From NCBI RefSeq assembly GCF_000170755.1, contig NZ_ABCK01000016.1, positions 60,767 through 124,766 of the forward strand: a stretch of 64,000 nucleotides of DNA. The letters run 5' to 3'. This DNA comes from Lentisphaera araneosa HTCC2155 (GTDB taxonomy: Bacteria; Verrucomicrobiota; Lentisphaeria; Lentisphaerales; Lentisphaeraceae). The notes beneath the pieces were generated by a model. It saw only the letters and a program-made list of their open reading frames with translations. It was not told the DNA's origin and did not search any database. Position numbers and translations under genes: made by a program. Below, one piece after another: positions 43,529 through 52,106 of the stretch (positions within the stretch are counted from its first letter, which is position 1; each line of letters opens with the position of its first letter).

Positions 43529-45021
43529 TTAACTCCTCCCATAACGGCCTTGATGTATTCTTCTGGGTTGAGAAGTTGCTCTGCAGCTTCTACGCAAATT
43601 TCGAAAATGAATTCGCCCCAAATCCCTAATCCAAAAGTACAACATGTGAGGAAAATGATTGGCAGCATGATTTGCCAAGGTTGATTGCCTGTATCAATGC
43701 CTTCGCCAGGATATTCTTCGGGCTGCTTTTTCCAAAAGGCTTCAGCCCAAATCTTGGTCATTGAAAACAAAGTGACGACCCCAACGGCAAGTCCCGTGCC
43801 AAGTAAAAGGTATTCATGTGAGTCTGCGGCAGCTTTAAGTACGACAAATTTGGCCCAGAAACCTGAGAGTGGAGGAACGCCAGCTAAGGCAAATGCGGAG
43901 AGCGCAAAGATGGTGGCAAAGCCAGGGTTGATTTTGTATAAACCACCGATTTTCTTCAGATCACAACTACCTTTTTTACGTAGGATAACTCCACTTAATA
44001 GGAAGAGGTTAGTTTTGACAATGATATTATGCAGGAGATAAAAGATGGCTCCAGCAATGCCAAGAGGAGTAAATAGAGAAAGGCCAAGTATCATGTAACC
44101 TATCTGGCTGACAATGTGAACAGAAAGTATTTTCCTGACCTCAAACTGAGAGGCTGCACAAAGCACACCCACCACCATAGTGAGGATCGCAATGACGTAG
44201 AAAAACTCTTGAAGTAGACCATTATCAAGGGGGAAAATAAGCGTAAAGGTTCGAATCATGGCGTATATACCGACCTTGGTAAGTAAGCCAGCAAAAAGTG
44301 AAGAGATAGAAACTGGTGGAGTGTGATAAGAAGCCGGTAACCACAGGAACATAGGGAAGAGAGCGGACTTAATGCCGAATGAACTTAAGAATAAGATGGC
44401 TGTTGAGTTAAGGAGCTTTTCATCACTGCTTTCAGCAATCCTGATGGCGATATCCGCCATATTAAGTGAGCCTGTTTTTGCATAGATAATAGCGGCTCCC
44501 GAAAGAAAGAGGATTGAGGAGAAAAGGTTAATCGTTACGTATTTGATCGCTCCTTCGAGTTGATCGGGTTTCTTGCCCATGGCTAAAAGGATAAAAGAAG
44601 AGAGCAACATGACTTCAAACCAAACGTAGAGGTTGAACATGTCGCCAGTAATAAATGAGCCGTTAACACCCATCATCAAGAAGTTGAAGAGCGGGAAATA
44701 GAACCGGGCTTGGAGCTCTTCTTTCATTTCTTTAAAGGAATAGACGAGCACGACTAAGGAAATGAGGCCTGTAATCACTAGCATAATTGAACTGAATAAA
44801 TCGGCCACAAGTGCAATGCCAATATTTGCTGCCCAGCCACCATTTAAATAAACTTGTATACCTTCAGCACGAACTGTTTGCAAAAGATTAAAAGAAGCGG
44901 CTAGGTGAAAGAGTGCAGCAATTAGGCTGACGGTTCGCTGAAGTTTGAGGTTCTTTGTAAATAAGGAACAGCATAAGGCCGCCATGAAAGGCACCAGGAG
45001 TGGAAGTAAAAGTGGACTCAT
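43525..45021 (-). CDS. mrpD: Na+/H+ antiporter subunit MrpD
   Basis: A 498-residue, 14-helix homologue of complex I NuoN/NuoM. Conserved charged helices are visible: WFEVMLLSSFILLAMGKKPD with its glutamate, GIKSALFPMFLWLPASYHTP with its lysine, and LLHNIIVKTNLFLLSG. It is one of the two proton-translocating subunits of the Mrp complex. Overlaps mrpC and mrpE by 4 bp each. Confidence 0.94.
   Translation of the reverse strand: MSPLLLPLLVPFMAALCCSLFTKNLKLQRTVSLIAALFHLAASFNLLQTVRAEGIQVYLNGGWAANIGIALVADLFSSIMLVITGLISLVVLVYSFKEMKEELQARFYFPLFNFLMMGVNGSFITGDMFNLYVWFEVMLLSSFILLAMGKKPDQLEGAIKYVTINLFSSILFLSGAAIIYAKTGSLNMADIAIRIAESSDEKLLNSTAILFLSSFGIKSALFPMFLWLPASYHTPPVSISSLFAGLLTKVGIYAMIRTFTLIFPLDNGLLQEFFYVIAILTMVVGVLCAASQFEVRKILSVHIVSQIGYMILGLSLFTPLGIAGAIFYLLHNIIVKTNLFLLSGVILRKKGSCDLKKIGGLYKINPGFATIFALSAFALAGVPPLSGFWAKFVVLKAAADSHEYLLLGTGLAVGVVTLFSMTKIWAEAFWKKQPEEYPGEGIDTGNQPWQIMLPIIFLTCCTFGLGIWGEFIFEICVEAAEQLLNPEEYIKAVMGGVK
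43894..43906. repeat. TGCGGANNNCGCA dispersed motif
   Basis: TGCGGAGAGCGCA in mrpD, encoding A-L-S-A. An identical 13-mer lies at 56021 in the TtpC-like gene. Confidence 0.7.
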
Positions 45022-45371
45022 TTATCAGTGTCCGTGGTGTTGAATTTTTCCAAATCATCATGGCCAAGAGTCTTATAAGTTCTATGCAAGAGTGCAAGAC
45101 AAAAAGCAGTGAAACCAAAACCGATAACAATTGCAGTCAGAACGAGTGCTTGAGGTAAGGGGTCGGCGTGAGGCGCTTGTAAAACCGTTTCGCCACTCTT
45201 GATGATGGCCGTGTGCTTACGTGTTAATCCCGAGGCAGCAAAGGTTAGTAAGTTAGCCGCTTGGCTAATCAGCATAATGCCGATAACAAGGCGAACTAAA
45301 CTTCTTTGCAAGAGGCAGTAAACGCCACCGGCAAAAAGAACACCAATGAGGATTGCAATGAGTGTTTCCAT
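45018..45371 (-). CDS. mrpC: Na+/H+ antiporter subunit MrpC
   Basis: A 117-residue, three-helix homologue of NuoK. GVYCLLQRSLVRLVIGIMLISQAANLL and DPLPQALVLTAIVIGFGFTA carry the conserved MrpC signature with the glutamine/proline block. It overlaps mrpB by one base. Confidence 0.93.
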   Translation of the reverse strand: METLIAILIGVLFAGGVYCLLQRSLVRLVIGIMLISQAANLLTFAASGLTRKHTAIIKSGETVLQAPHADPLPQALVLTAIVIGFGFTAFCLALLHRTYKTLGHDDLEKFNTTDTDK

Positions 45372-45790
45372 TAGACAGCTTCCTCAAAATCGATAATGAC
45401 GGTTAAAACAAAACCGATAACAACCATAAAAACTCCAAGATCAAAAAGTAGAGGACTGCCGATATGAACATCTCCAAGGATTGGCAGTGAGAAAGTCGGG
45501 AACCAGAGGCTTTGTAAAAAGGCTTTGCCAACAAATAGGGGCATGATACCCGCAGTGAAGGCCATGATGAGTCCCGTCATAAGAAAGTTTTTTGGCTTCA
45601 TCCAAAGATGTTTTTCGAATTCTTCAGCACCGATAGCAAGGATTTTTAGAATCAGTGCAGCAGTGAAGAGCAGTCCACCGATAAATCCACCACCAGGGTC
45701 GTTGTGCCCACGGTAAAGGAAGGCAATCGCCATAGCCATAAGGATGGGGCAAAGCAGTCGAGCCGAAAGGATGATAATTACAGAATGCAT
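45371..45790 (-). CDS. mrpB: Na+/H+ antiporter subunit MrpB
   Basis: A 139-residue, four-helix protein with FLYRGHNDPGGGFIGGLLFT, the MnhB/MrpB motif, and LFDLGVFMVVIGFVLTVI. It is a separate subunit here, not fused to MrpA. Confidence 0.93.
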   Translation of the reverse strand: MHSVIIILSARLLCPILMAMAIAFLYRGHNDPGGGFIGGLLFTAALILKILAIGAEEFEKHLWMKPKNFLMTGLIMAFTAGIMPLFVGKAFLQSLWFPTFSLPILGDVHIGSPLLFDLGVFMVVIGFVLTVIIDFEEAV

Positions 45791-48090
45791 TATTCAGGCT
45801 TCTCCGTCTTGTTGTTTCGCATGAGCAGTGAGACGCCCAAACCGGCAATACTCAGTACAACAATTTCTCCAAAAGTATCAAAGGCGCGGAAGTCAACAAG
45901 GATAACATTTACGACATTTCGACCATGAGCTTCTAAGTAACTCGTTTCTGCATAAATATTGGAGACGGGATTATTGGAACTTAGGTTTTGAGCTTTAATG
46001 ACGAGGAAAGTCACCGTCATACCAACAAGTGAGGCAAAGATTGCATCAGTAATTTTTTTGCGACGAGTGCTGAAATCTTTGAAGCGAGGGAGCTTGTGAA
46101 TGACGACCATAAACATTACCACAGTAAGTGTTTCTACGAGGATTTGAGTGAAGGCCAGGTCAGGGGCACCGTACATCATATAGATCAGTGTGATGCCAAA
46201 GCCAATGACACCTAGTGAAAGTAGGGCAGTCATGCGCGATAAAGTTGTACATGTCACAATTGTCACAATGACTAGAGCTAACAAAAATGCTGAAGTGATG
46301 GGTTTTATGTGAGTAAATTTATAGAACTCTGGCATCCCGCCCACATAGAGGAGGATATATAAGAGTAGACCTGCAAAAGCAGAAATAGTAATGATCATAT
46401 AAGAGCGTAGTGAGCCACTTTGAATAAGCTTAGTGGACCACTTCGCAAATTTGATGAAGCTCTCGAGGCCATTAGCAAAAGACTTGTCGAATTGGATGTT
46501 GAGCTTGTCGTCAACATTAGTAGCGTTTCGCCTAATCTTTTTACGAATATTATAAAGAATGAAGCCAACAGTCAAAGTAATGAGGCTCAAAATTAAAGCA
46601 GTGTTGACGCCATGCCAGAGTTTAAGTTTGACGGGATGGAAGGAAGTGGTGAAGCTAGCGAGTGCAGGGCTTAGGATGTATTTGGCGATGGGGCCAGGGA
46701 AAAGACCAAACAATAAACTGAGTGAGCCGAGTGCTATGGGACCTAGTAACATACTTGGGGGGGCTTCGTGTGCATGGATTTTTTTATTGGCTCTTCCCAA
46801 AAAAGGCTGAAAACCAATCTTAAAGGCGAGGACAAATAAAAACATACTGGAAATAAAAGCGCTGCTAATCAATACAGCTTTCAGATTATGATCTAAAGCA
46901 CTTCCGTAAAAATATTCTTTGGCTAGGAAGCCTGTGAAAGGGGGGAACCCCGCTTGAGAGAGTGCAGCGAGTGCGGCGGCCGCAAATGTCCAAGGCATGA
47001 CTTTGCGAAGTCCGCGAAGTTTTGTTATATCTCGTGTTCCAGCTTCATGGTCAATGGAACCTGCCACCATAAAGAGAGTCGCTTTGTATAGAGCGTGAGC
47101 AAAGAGCATCATGATCGCTGCTTTAAAACTAAACTCAGTTCCCATACCAATCAGTAGGGTGATAATGCCGAGTACACTTAAAGTAGAGTAGGCTAAGATT
47201 TTTTTCAGGTCGCGGTAAATAAGACCGAGTGTGGCGGCCAGTAGCATGGTGAAGCCACCTACACAAACTAATAAATACATCCAGAAATCTGTGCCACCAA
47301 GCACGGGTGTCAGTCGAGCTAATAGAAAAACCCCTGCTTTAACCATGGTGGCAGAGTGAAGGTAAGCACTTACAGGCGTAGGAGCGGCCATGGCATTGGG
47401 AAGCCAAAAATGGAAAGGGAATTGTGCTGATTTAGTGAATGCACCTAAGCAAACTAAGATAACGACAGCTTCATAAAGTTTGTGGTTCTTAATAAGTTCG
47501 CTGTGCTGAATGAGTTCAGAAACTTGATAAGTACCTGCAATATTGCCGAGTAAAAGCAAGCCTGCTAGCATGGCTAAACCGCCTCCTGCTGTAACAATGA
47601 GGGCTTGAAGGGCTTTTTTTCTGGCGTCGGGGTTTTCGTGATTGAAACCCACAAGTAAGAATGAACTTACGGTGGTTAGTTCCCAAAAAATGAACATAGA
47701 AATGAGGTTGTCAGAAAGGACGAGTCCTAACATGGCAGCCATGAAAATCTGAATGATCGTGTAGAAGCGGGTATTTGCTTTGTAGTCTTTTAGATACCCG
47801 GCTGCATAAATGAGTATCAAAGTTCCAATACCCGTTATTAGCAGTGCCATGAGGAAGCTTAAGCCATCTAAACGAAAGTTGAGGTTGATCCCAAATCTTG
47901 GAATCCATGTGTAATCTTCGCTCAAGCTAGTGCCCGAAGCAATCTCTTGGGCTTTACTGAAAATAAGATAGAAAGATGTCGCGGGAACTATCGCGAATAG
48001 CGCGCGACGCTTATTCGGTATAAATCGAGCTAGAGCTGGTGTTGCAAAAGCAGCCAAGAAAATCAAGGCAACAGAAAATAGCAGAAACAT
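45790..48090 (-). CDS. mrpA: Na+/H+ antiporter subunit MrpA
   Basis: A 766-residue polytopic subunit. It has the NuoL-like part (about 1-500: WELTTVSSFLLVGFNHE, QFPFHFWLPNAMAAPTPVSAYLHS, LMLFAHALYKATLFMVAGSIDHE) plus the C-terminal MrpA-specific extension homologous to NuoJ (about 590-766: GAPDLAFTQILVETLTVVMF, GRNVVNVILVDFRAFDTFGE). It is the first gene of mrpABCDEFG, the complex that exports Na+ for H+ and supports pH and salt homeostasis in saline habitats. Confidence 0.95.
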   Translation of the reverse strand: MFLLFSVALIFLAAFATPALARFIPNKRRALFAIVPATSFYLIFSKAQEIASGTSLSEDYTWIPRFGINLNFRLDGLSFLMALLITGIGTLILIYAAGYLKDYKANTRFYTIIQIFMAAMLGLVLSDNLISMFIFWELTTVSSFLLVGFNHENPDARKKALQALIVTAGGGLAMLAGLLLLGNIAGTYQVSELIQHSELIKNHKLYEAVVILVCLGAFTKSAQFPFHFWLPNAMAAPTPVSAYLHSATMVKAGVFLLARLTPVLGGTDFWMYLLVCVGGFTMLLAATLGLIYRDLKKILAYSTLSVLGIITLLIGMGTEFSFKAAIMMLFAHALYKATLFMVAGSIDHEAGTRDITKLRGLRKVMPWTFAAAALAALSQAGFPPFTGFLAKEYFYGSALDHNLKAVLISSAFISSMFLFVLAFKIGFQPFLGRANKKIHAHEAPPSMLLGPIALGSLSLLFGLFPGPIAKYILSPALASFTTSFHPVKLKLWHGVNTALILSLITLTVGFILYNIRKKIRRNATNVDDKLNIQFDKSFANGLESFIKFAKWSTKLIQSGSLRSYMIITISAFAGLLLYILLYVGGMPEFYKFTHIKPITSAFLLALVIVTIVTCTTLSRMTALLSLGVIGFGITLIYMMYGAPDLAFTQILVETLTVVMFMVVIHKLPRFKDFSTRRKKITDAIFASLVGMTVTFLVIKAQNLSSNNPVSNIYAETSYLEAHGRNVVNVILVDFRAFDTFGEIVVLSIAGLGVSLLMRNNKTEKPE
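47004..47016. repeat. TGCGNNNTCCGCA dispersed motif, one mismatch copy
   Basis: TGCGAAGTCCGCG in mrpA. Read on the coding strand it spans codons for R-G-L-R, out of phase with most copies. Confidence 0.55.
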
Positions 48091-48474
48091 GTTTTATCCC
48101 AAAGTTGACACATTGGCCAAAATCTAAATGAAAAGCTTTTTTTTACAAGATTAACCAAGGCGATTTATAACTTAATTAAAGAAGCCTTGAAATAGTAAGG
48201 GCAACTTAATCGTTCATGCCCAAGCTGTAAGTTATTAGCTGATTTGTGTATACAATTTATTAGAGATGACTTAACATAAAAATCGTTCAATGCATTAAAT
48301 GTATAAAATATGATGATAAAAATATTCAAAAACGATGAAATCTGTAAGTCGGACTATTGAATGTTGAGTTGGGCTGACTTAAACTGTGCATGTTGAAAAT
48401 GTACTTGAGTTAAATTTTTTGACGAAAAGTACAATAAATAAAATGTCAATTTTAATAATATATAGGACGGGTTT
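48091..48474. other. Divergent intergenic region mrpA / fucP-like gene
   Basis: 384 bp, AT-rich, without a convincing gene. It holds the promoters of the mrp operon (minus) and the permease (plus). An imperfect palindrome GTGCATGTTGAAAATGTAC (48386-48404), 71 bp before the permease start, and a repeated ATGTTGA (48361 and 48390) are the only structures seen. No promoter hexamers with good spacing could be fixed. No similarity to the kdgK/araC intergenic region was apparent. Confidence 0.4.
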
Positions 48475-50220
48475 ATGTCAGTAGAGAAATATGCAACAGT
48501 AGGTAAGGGACTCCTTGTACCCTTTATTCTATTAACAATTCCATTTGCCTTGTGGGGCGCAGCAAATAACATGACCGATTTCATGGTTCCTGTTTTCAAA
48601 GATGTAAAGAATATGACGGCATTTCAATCGTCAATTATTCAGTCGGCATTCTATGGTGCATACTTTTTAATGGCTCTTCCAGCCGCAATACTTATTCAAA
48701 AAACAAGTTACAAAACAGCTGTAGTTACAGGTCTATTTATTTATGCCGCAGGTGCTTTTCTTACACTCCCAGCTTCACAAGCAGATAGTTTTGACTTTTT
48801 CTTGATCGCCTTCTTCGTCTATGCTGCAGGATGTGCGTTCTTAGAAACATCTGTAGCCCCCTATGTGTTGACTATGGGCCCTGATGAAACAGCAACACAG
48901 CGTATTAACCTCGCACAGGCTTTTAACCCAATTGGTTCAATTAGTGGTATGTTCTTGGGTAAAATTTTAATTTTGAAAAACTTAACTTCTCCAACTATGG
49001 AGGATGCTCCAAACCCTGAAATGACAACAGAAGGTTTTAGGAATGCAATTAACGCCGTAAATTTTGACCTGAATGCAACAAAAGCTCCAATTAAAGCTCT
49101 TACTGATGCAGGTGTGTTTAGTGCAGATACCTCAGAAACTGAAGCTCTCGCAACAATTAATGAAAAGGCAGGGATTTGGGCAGAATCACTCAGCTCAGTT
49201 GATTTAGCTCAGCGTACTGAAAAATTTAAAGAACTCATCACTGAATGGGACTTAGTGGCTAAGCTTGATACTGAAAAGCAAACGGCAGTCGTTGATGCAT
49301 TCCAGAATGCTAAACTAGACCAATTCAAGAGTCAATTATTTGAGATATCTACTCAGCTTTCTGATTTAAGTATCACAGAAAAAGTTAGTGCTGCACAAGA
49401 AAAAATGGTAGGTTCAGAGTCTTTTGCGAATCTTTCTGAAAACTCAATCAACGCTGTAAAATCATTGACTAATAACTTACTTGAAAGTCAGGTAACTGAC
49501 CTTTCTTTTGTTGTTAAAGCTTATATGGCAGTAGGTCTAGTTGGTCTTATCGTTGGTATTGTTATTTTAATTAAAAAATTCCCCGTACATAAAGATAGCG
49601 AAGATTTTGGTGGGCTTGGAGCATCATTTGGTCGATTAATGAAAAATGGTAACTTTAAGTTCTCAGTGATAGCACAGTTCTTTTATGTAGCAGCACAAAT
49701 CGGTGTATTTACTTACATCACGCCATACTTCGTTGAATACCACACGGGTGTTAGTACAAAAGATGATGCAGCCTCTTATGCTATTGCAGGCATGATTCTC
49801 TTTATTTTAGGACGTTTTATAGGTACGGCACTTATGAAGAAGTTCGATCCAGCGCGTATCCTTACTTTTATGGCAAGTACAGCTGCAATATTGATGATTG
49901 TATCGATTCTTGTGAAAGGTAATGTTGGTGCTATGTCAATTGTTCTCTCGTTCACATGTATGTCAATTTGTTTCCCAACAATTTATGGTTTAGGCTTAAC
50001 CGGTGTAGGTGATGACCGTAAGTTAGGTGGCTCATTCATCATTATGGCAATTGTTGGTGGAGCTGTGTTAGTCCCAGTTCAAGCTATTCTCGTTGATACA
50101 TTCAACGTTGCTACGAGCTTTGCAATGCCTTTAGTTGGTTTCATTTTAGTTGCGATCTATGGTATTGTAGCGCATAAGAAAGAAGCAGAAATTGGTATCC
50201 TTCATGAAGGTGAAAGTTAA
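48475..50220 (+). CDS. FucP-like MFS sugar:H+ symporter with large TM5-TM6 insertion
   Basis: A 581-residue major facilitator. The N-half has the FucP hallmarks NNMTDFMVP (31-39, with the aspartate that binds protons in FucP) and CAFLETSVAPYVL (120-132, with the coupling glutamate). Five helices end near 168. Residues about 171-342 are hydrophilic, helical and without membrane segments, after which helices 6-12 follow. E. coli FucP has 438 residues, so about 140 residues are extra, all in what should be the periplasmic TM5-TM6 loop. FucP carries L-fucose and L-galactose. The gene stands alone between the mrp operon and an insertion sequence, with its own terminator. Confidence 0.82.
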   Translation: MSVEKYATVGKGLLVPFILLTIPFALWGAANNMTDFMVPVFKDVKNMTAFQSSIIQSAFYGAYFLMALPAAILIQKTSYKTAVVTGLFIYAAGAFLTLPASQADSFDFFLIAFFVYAAGCAFLETSVAPYVLTMGPDETATQRINLAQAFNPIGSISGMFLGKILILKNLTSPTMEDAPNPEMTTEGFRNAINAVNFDLNATKAPIKALTDAGVFSADTSETEALATINEKAGIWAESLSSVDLAQRTEKFKELITEWDLVAKLDTEKQTAVVDAFQNAKLDQFKSQLFEISTQLSDLSITEKVSAAQEKMVGSESFANLSENSINAVKSLTNNLLESQVTDLSFVVKAYMAVGLVGLIVGIVILIKKFPVHKDSEDFGGLGASFGRLMKNGNFKFSVIAQFFYVAAQIGVFTYITPYFVEYHTGVSTKDDAASYAIAGMILFILGRFIGTALMKKFDPARILTFMASTAAILMIVSILVKGNVGAMSIVLSFTCMSICFPTIYGLGLTGVGDDRKLGGSFIIMAIVGGAVLVPVQAILVDTFNVATSFAMPLVGFILVAIYGIVAHKKEAEIGILHEGES

Positions 50221-50243
50221 GGATTATTCGTAGTTAGATTTTT

Positions 50244-50279
50244 AAAGCCCCTCGGATTTTTGATCCGAGGGGCTTTTTT
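50244..50279 (+). terminator. Intrinsic terminator after the fucP-like gene
   Basis: AAAGCCCCTCGGAT / ATCCGAGGGGCTTT stem with a short T-rich loop followed by a T-run. Confidence 0.92.
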
Positions 50280-50393
50280 GTATATACACCTAAGTGTTTG
50301 TTGATCCCATAGTTCAAACACATATTGATATGAACAGTAGGACTGACGAGTATTTGTTCTATTACCAAAGCAATAAATTCGTTTATTGAACTG

Positions 50394-50399
50394 TAGTTA
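50394..50399 (+). repeat. Left target-site duplication of the IS
   Basis: TAGTTA, repeated exactly at 51986-51991. Confidence 0.7.
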
Positions 50400-51985
50400 G
50401 GGGCTACTGAATAATAAGTGTTTTGAATAAGATAACTTGAGGACTTCCTTGAACCTGCCTAATGATTCGGCGGAATGTATTAATAATGGAAAAGTAAACA
50501 ACGGCTATAAAGGCCATTGCCTTCTCCAAATTCATCACCATGAATATAAGAGCGATAAGGCTCTTCGAAGAGCCTTTGATTTTTGTAAATATTCTCTCTA
50601 ATTTGTATCGTCTTTTCGCAACTCCAAAGCATCCTTCAACCGTATTTCTCACTGCCTCATCTTGTCGTTGAATTTCTTTTTGTTCTTTACGAAGTTTCAG
50701 ATCTTTTGGAGGTCTTCCTAAACAGGGTCCGCTTATTCGTATTCCGTGTTTTTTACAGTAGGCTCGATTGACTTTGTTACGGTATATCTTATCAGCGTGC
50801 GCTGATTCGGGGTAGTAACCAAAACGATCTTTATATTGTTCAATTTGAGAGATAAGTTCCGAACCTTCGTTGTATGCGTCGAAATTTATTGTATCGAGAA
50901 AACTCCAGCCGTCGACAACACTAATAGATATCTTTGCACCAAACTCGGTATGAGCACCTGCTTTGCCTCGCACAATAGGGCGTACGTGCGGTTGATGAAT
51001 GCTTACAATTCGATCATTCACACTCTTTACATTATTATCATACATATATTGCTGTTGCTGGTAAAGTGTATCGATCACTAATAAATCACGGTATAAATTT
51101 GACTTCAACAAGGATAGGTCTGCGTACTTTTTGAGCTCATTTATACTGGAAAGGTTTCTTCTTACTGAATTCAACTGCTTCTCGAGAGCTTGACGTCTTT
51201 TCTTTTTCGAAGCACGCTTTTGTAGTACGATACTCAAGAAGCTTTTCCTTCCGATCTCACGGTAAGTTCGAGGTTTTACTTTCTCATCCACATTAGATCG
51301 ATTGCGCCAAAGTATATCAATAATGTCTTCTGTTTTCTCACGAGCTTTGTTTAATAAACCTAAGTCAGTTGGGTAATGAATGTCGGCGGGAACACAACTG
51401 GCATCAACAATTATCGAGCCTTTATTGCTCGGTGGCTGATCATCATCAGAGTCATCGTCAGAAACATCTGACTTTTCTCTAGTAGCGGAATGTAAGAGTT
51501 CGTCAATATCCTTGATACCTTGGGCGTTGAATCGTTTTCTGAAGTGAGTCATCATACTTGAATCAAATGGAGCTTTTTGTTCATATCGCTCAAGACCTAT
51601 GAAGTATTGCATATAGGGATTTTCGGCAATCGTCTCAACCGTTTCTTCATCGGTTAAACTTAGCTTCACCTGAATGATAAGCGAACCAAATGCTGCACGA
51701 GCAGATATTGCCTTAGGGCCTTTCTGACTAGTGAAGTTTAAAGCGTAGATCTCTTCTACATCTGACCAAGGAATTAGAGTGGATAATTTCACCCAACGGT
51801 TATCTACATTGAGTGTCGTATCCAGGAAATAAGGGAGGTTGGCCATTTTCGGCTCTAAACTCGTGTTTTTGTACATCTTCTGCAAACCTAATGACTATTT
51901 TGAGGTGTTTTGATTACAGATAATATAGCACTTTTTTGTGTTATGTATCTTATAATCAATAAGATATATATTATTCAGTGGGCGC
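50400..51985. mobile_element. Complete IS5/IS1182-like insertion sequence (1586 bp)
   Basis: The left end GGGGCTACTGAATAATA (50400-50416) and the complement of the right end GCGCCCACTGAATAATA (51969-51985) match at 14 of 17 positions, the inner 11 being identical. A 6-bp direct repeat TAGTTA flanks the element exactly. One transposase gene fills it; its TAG stop lies inside the left inverted repeat. It is inserted between the 3' ends of the permease and the TPR gene, 121 bp beyond the permease terminator, so no gene is broken. Family placement is by transposase type only. Confidence 0.85.
50404..51876 (-). CDS. DDE transposase, IS5/IS1182-like
   Basis: I start at ATG 51876; a TTG nine bases earlier is also possible. 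About 490 residues. The N-terminal DUF772-type region (about 15-130) includes PFDSSMMTHFRKRF. The DDE residues are probably the aspartate of IIVDASCVPADIHYP, that of SAHADKIYRN, and the glutamate of RNTVEGCFGVAKRRY. The basic segment RASKKKRRQALEK separates the first two. The frame is intact, so the element may still move. Confidence 0.88.
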   Translation of the reverse strand: MYKNTSLEPKMANLPYFLDTTLNVDNRWVKLSTLIPWSDVEEIYALNFTSQKGPKAISARAAFGSLIIQVKLSLTDEETVETIAENPYMQYFIGLERYEQKAPFDSSMMTHFRKRFNAQGIKDIDELLHSATREKSDVSDDDSDDDQPPSNKGSIIVDASCVPADIHYPTDLGLLNKAREKTEDIIDILWRNRSNVDEKVKPRTYREIGRKSFLSIVLQKRASKKKRRQALEKQLNSVRRNLSSINELKKYADLSLLKSNLYRDLLVIDTLYQQQQYMYDNNVKSVNDRIVSIHQPHVRPIVRGKAGAHTEFGAKISISVVDGWSFLDTINFDAYNEGSELISQIEQYKDRFGYYPESAHADKIYRNKVNRAYCKKHGIRISGPCLGRPPKDLKLRKEQKEIQRQDEAVRNTVEGCFGVAKRRYKLERIFTKIKGSSKSLIALIFMVMNLEKAMAFIAVVYFSIINTFRRIIRQVQGSPQVILFKTLIIQ

Positions 51986-51991
51986 TAGTTA
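51986..51991 (+). repeat. Right target-site duplication of the IS
   Basis: TAGTTA directly after the right inverted repeat; the flanking bases differ, so the duplication is exactly six bases. Confidence 0.7.
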
Positions 51992-52106
51992 AGAAGCGAA
52001 CCAGGTCTTGTGACCTTAAGCTTCAATCTAGATTCCTGTCTCTAAGGGGAGTTTCCTTATATCAAGTTGAGGTAAAAAAGATGCTCGAACTTTATGTGCA
52101 CATATT

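Noticed and set aside
48354..48599. 81-codon minus-strand frame overlapping the 5' end of the permease gene
   Set aside because: Antisense shadow of a clear transporter gene.
50371..50388. CAATAAATTCGTTTATTG hairpin as an IS end or attachment site
   Set aside because: It is outside the target duplication and AT-rich; most likely part of the original intergenic sequence.
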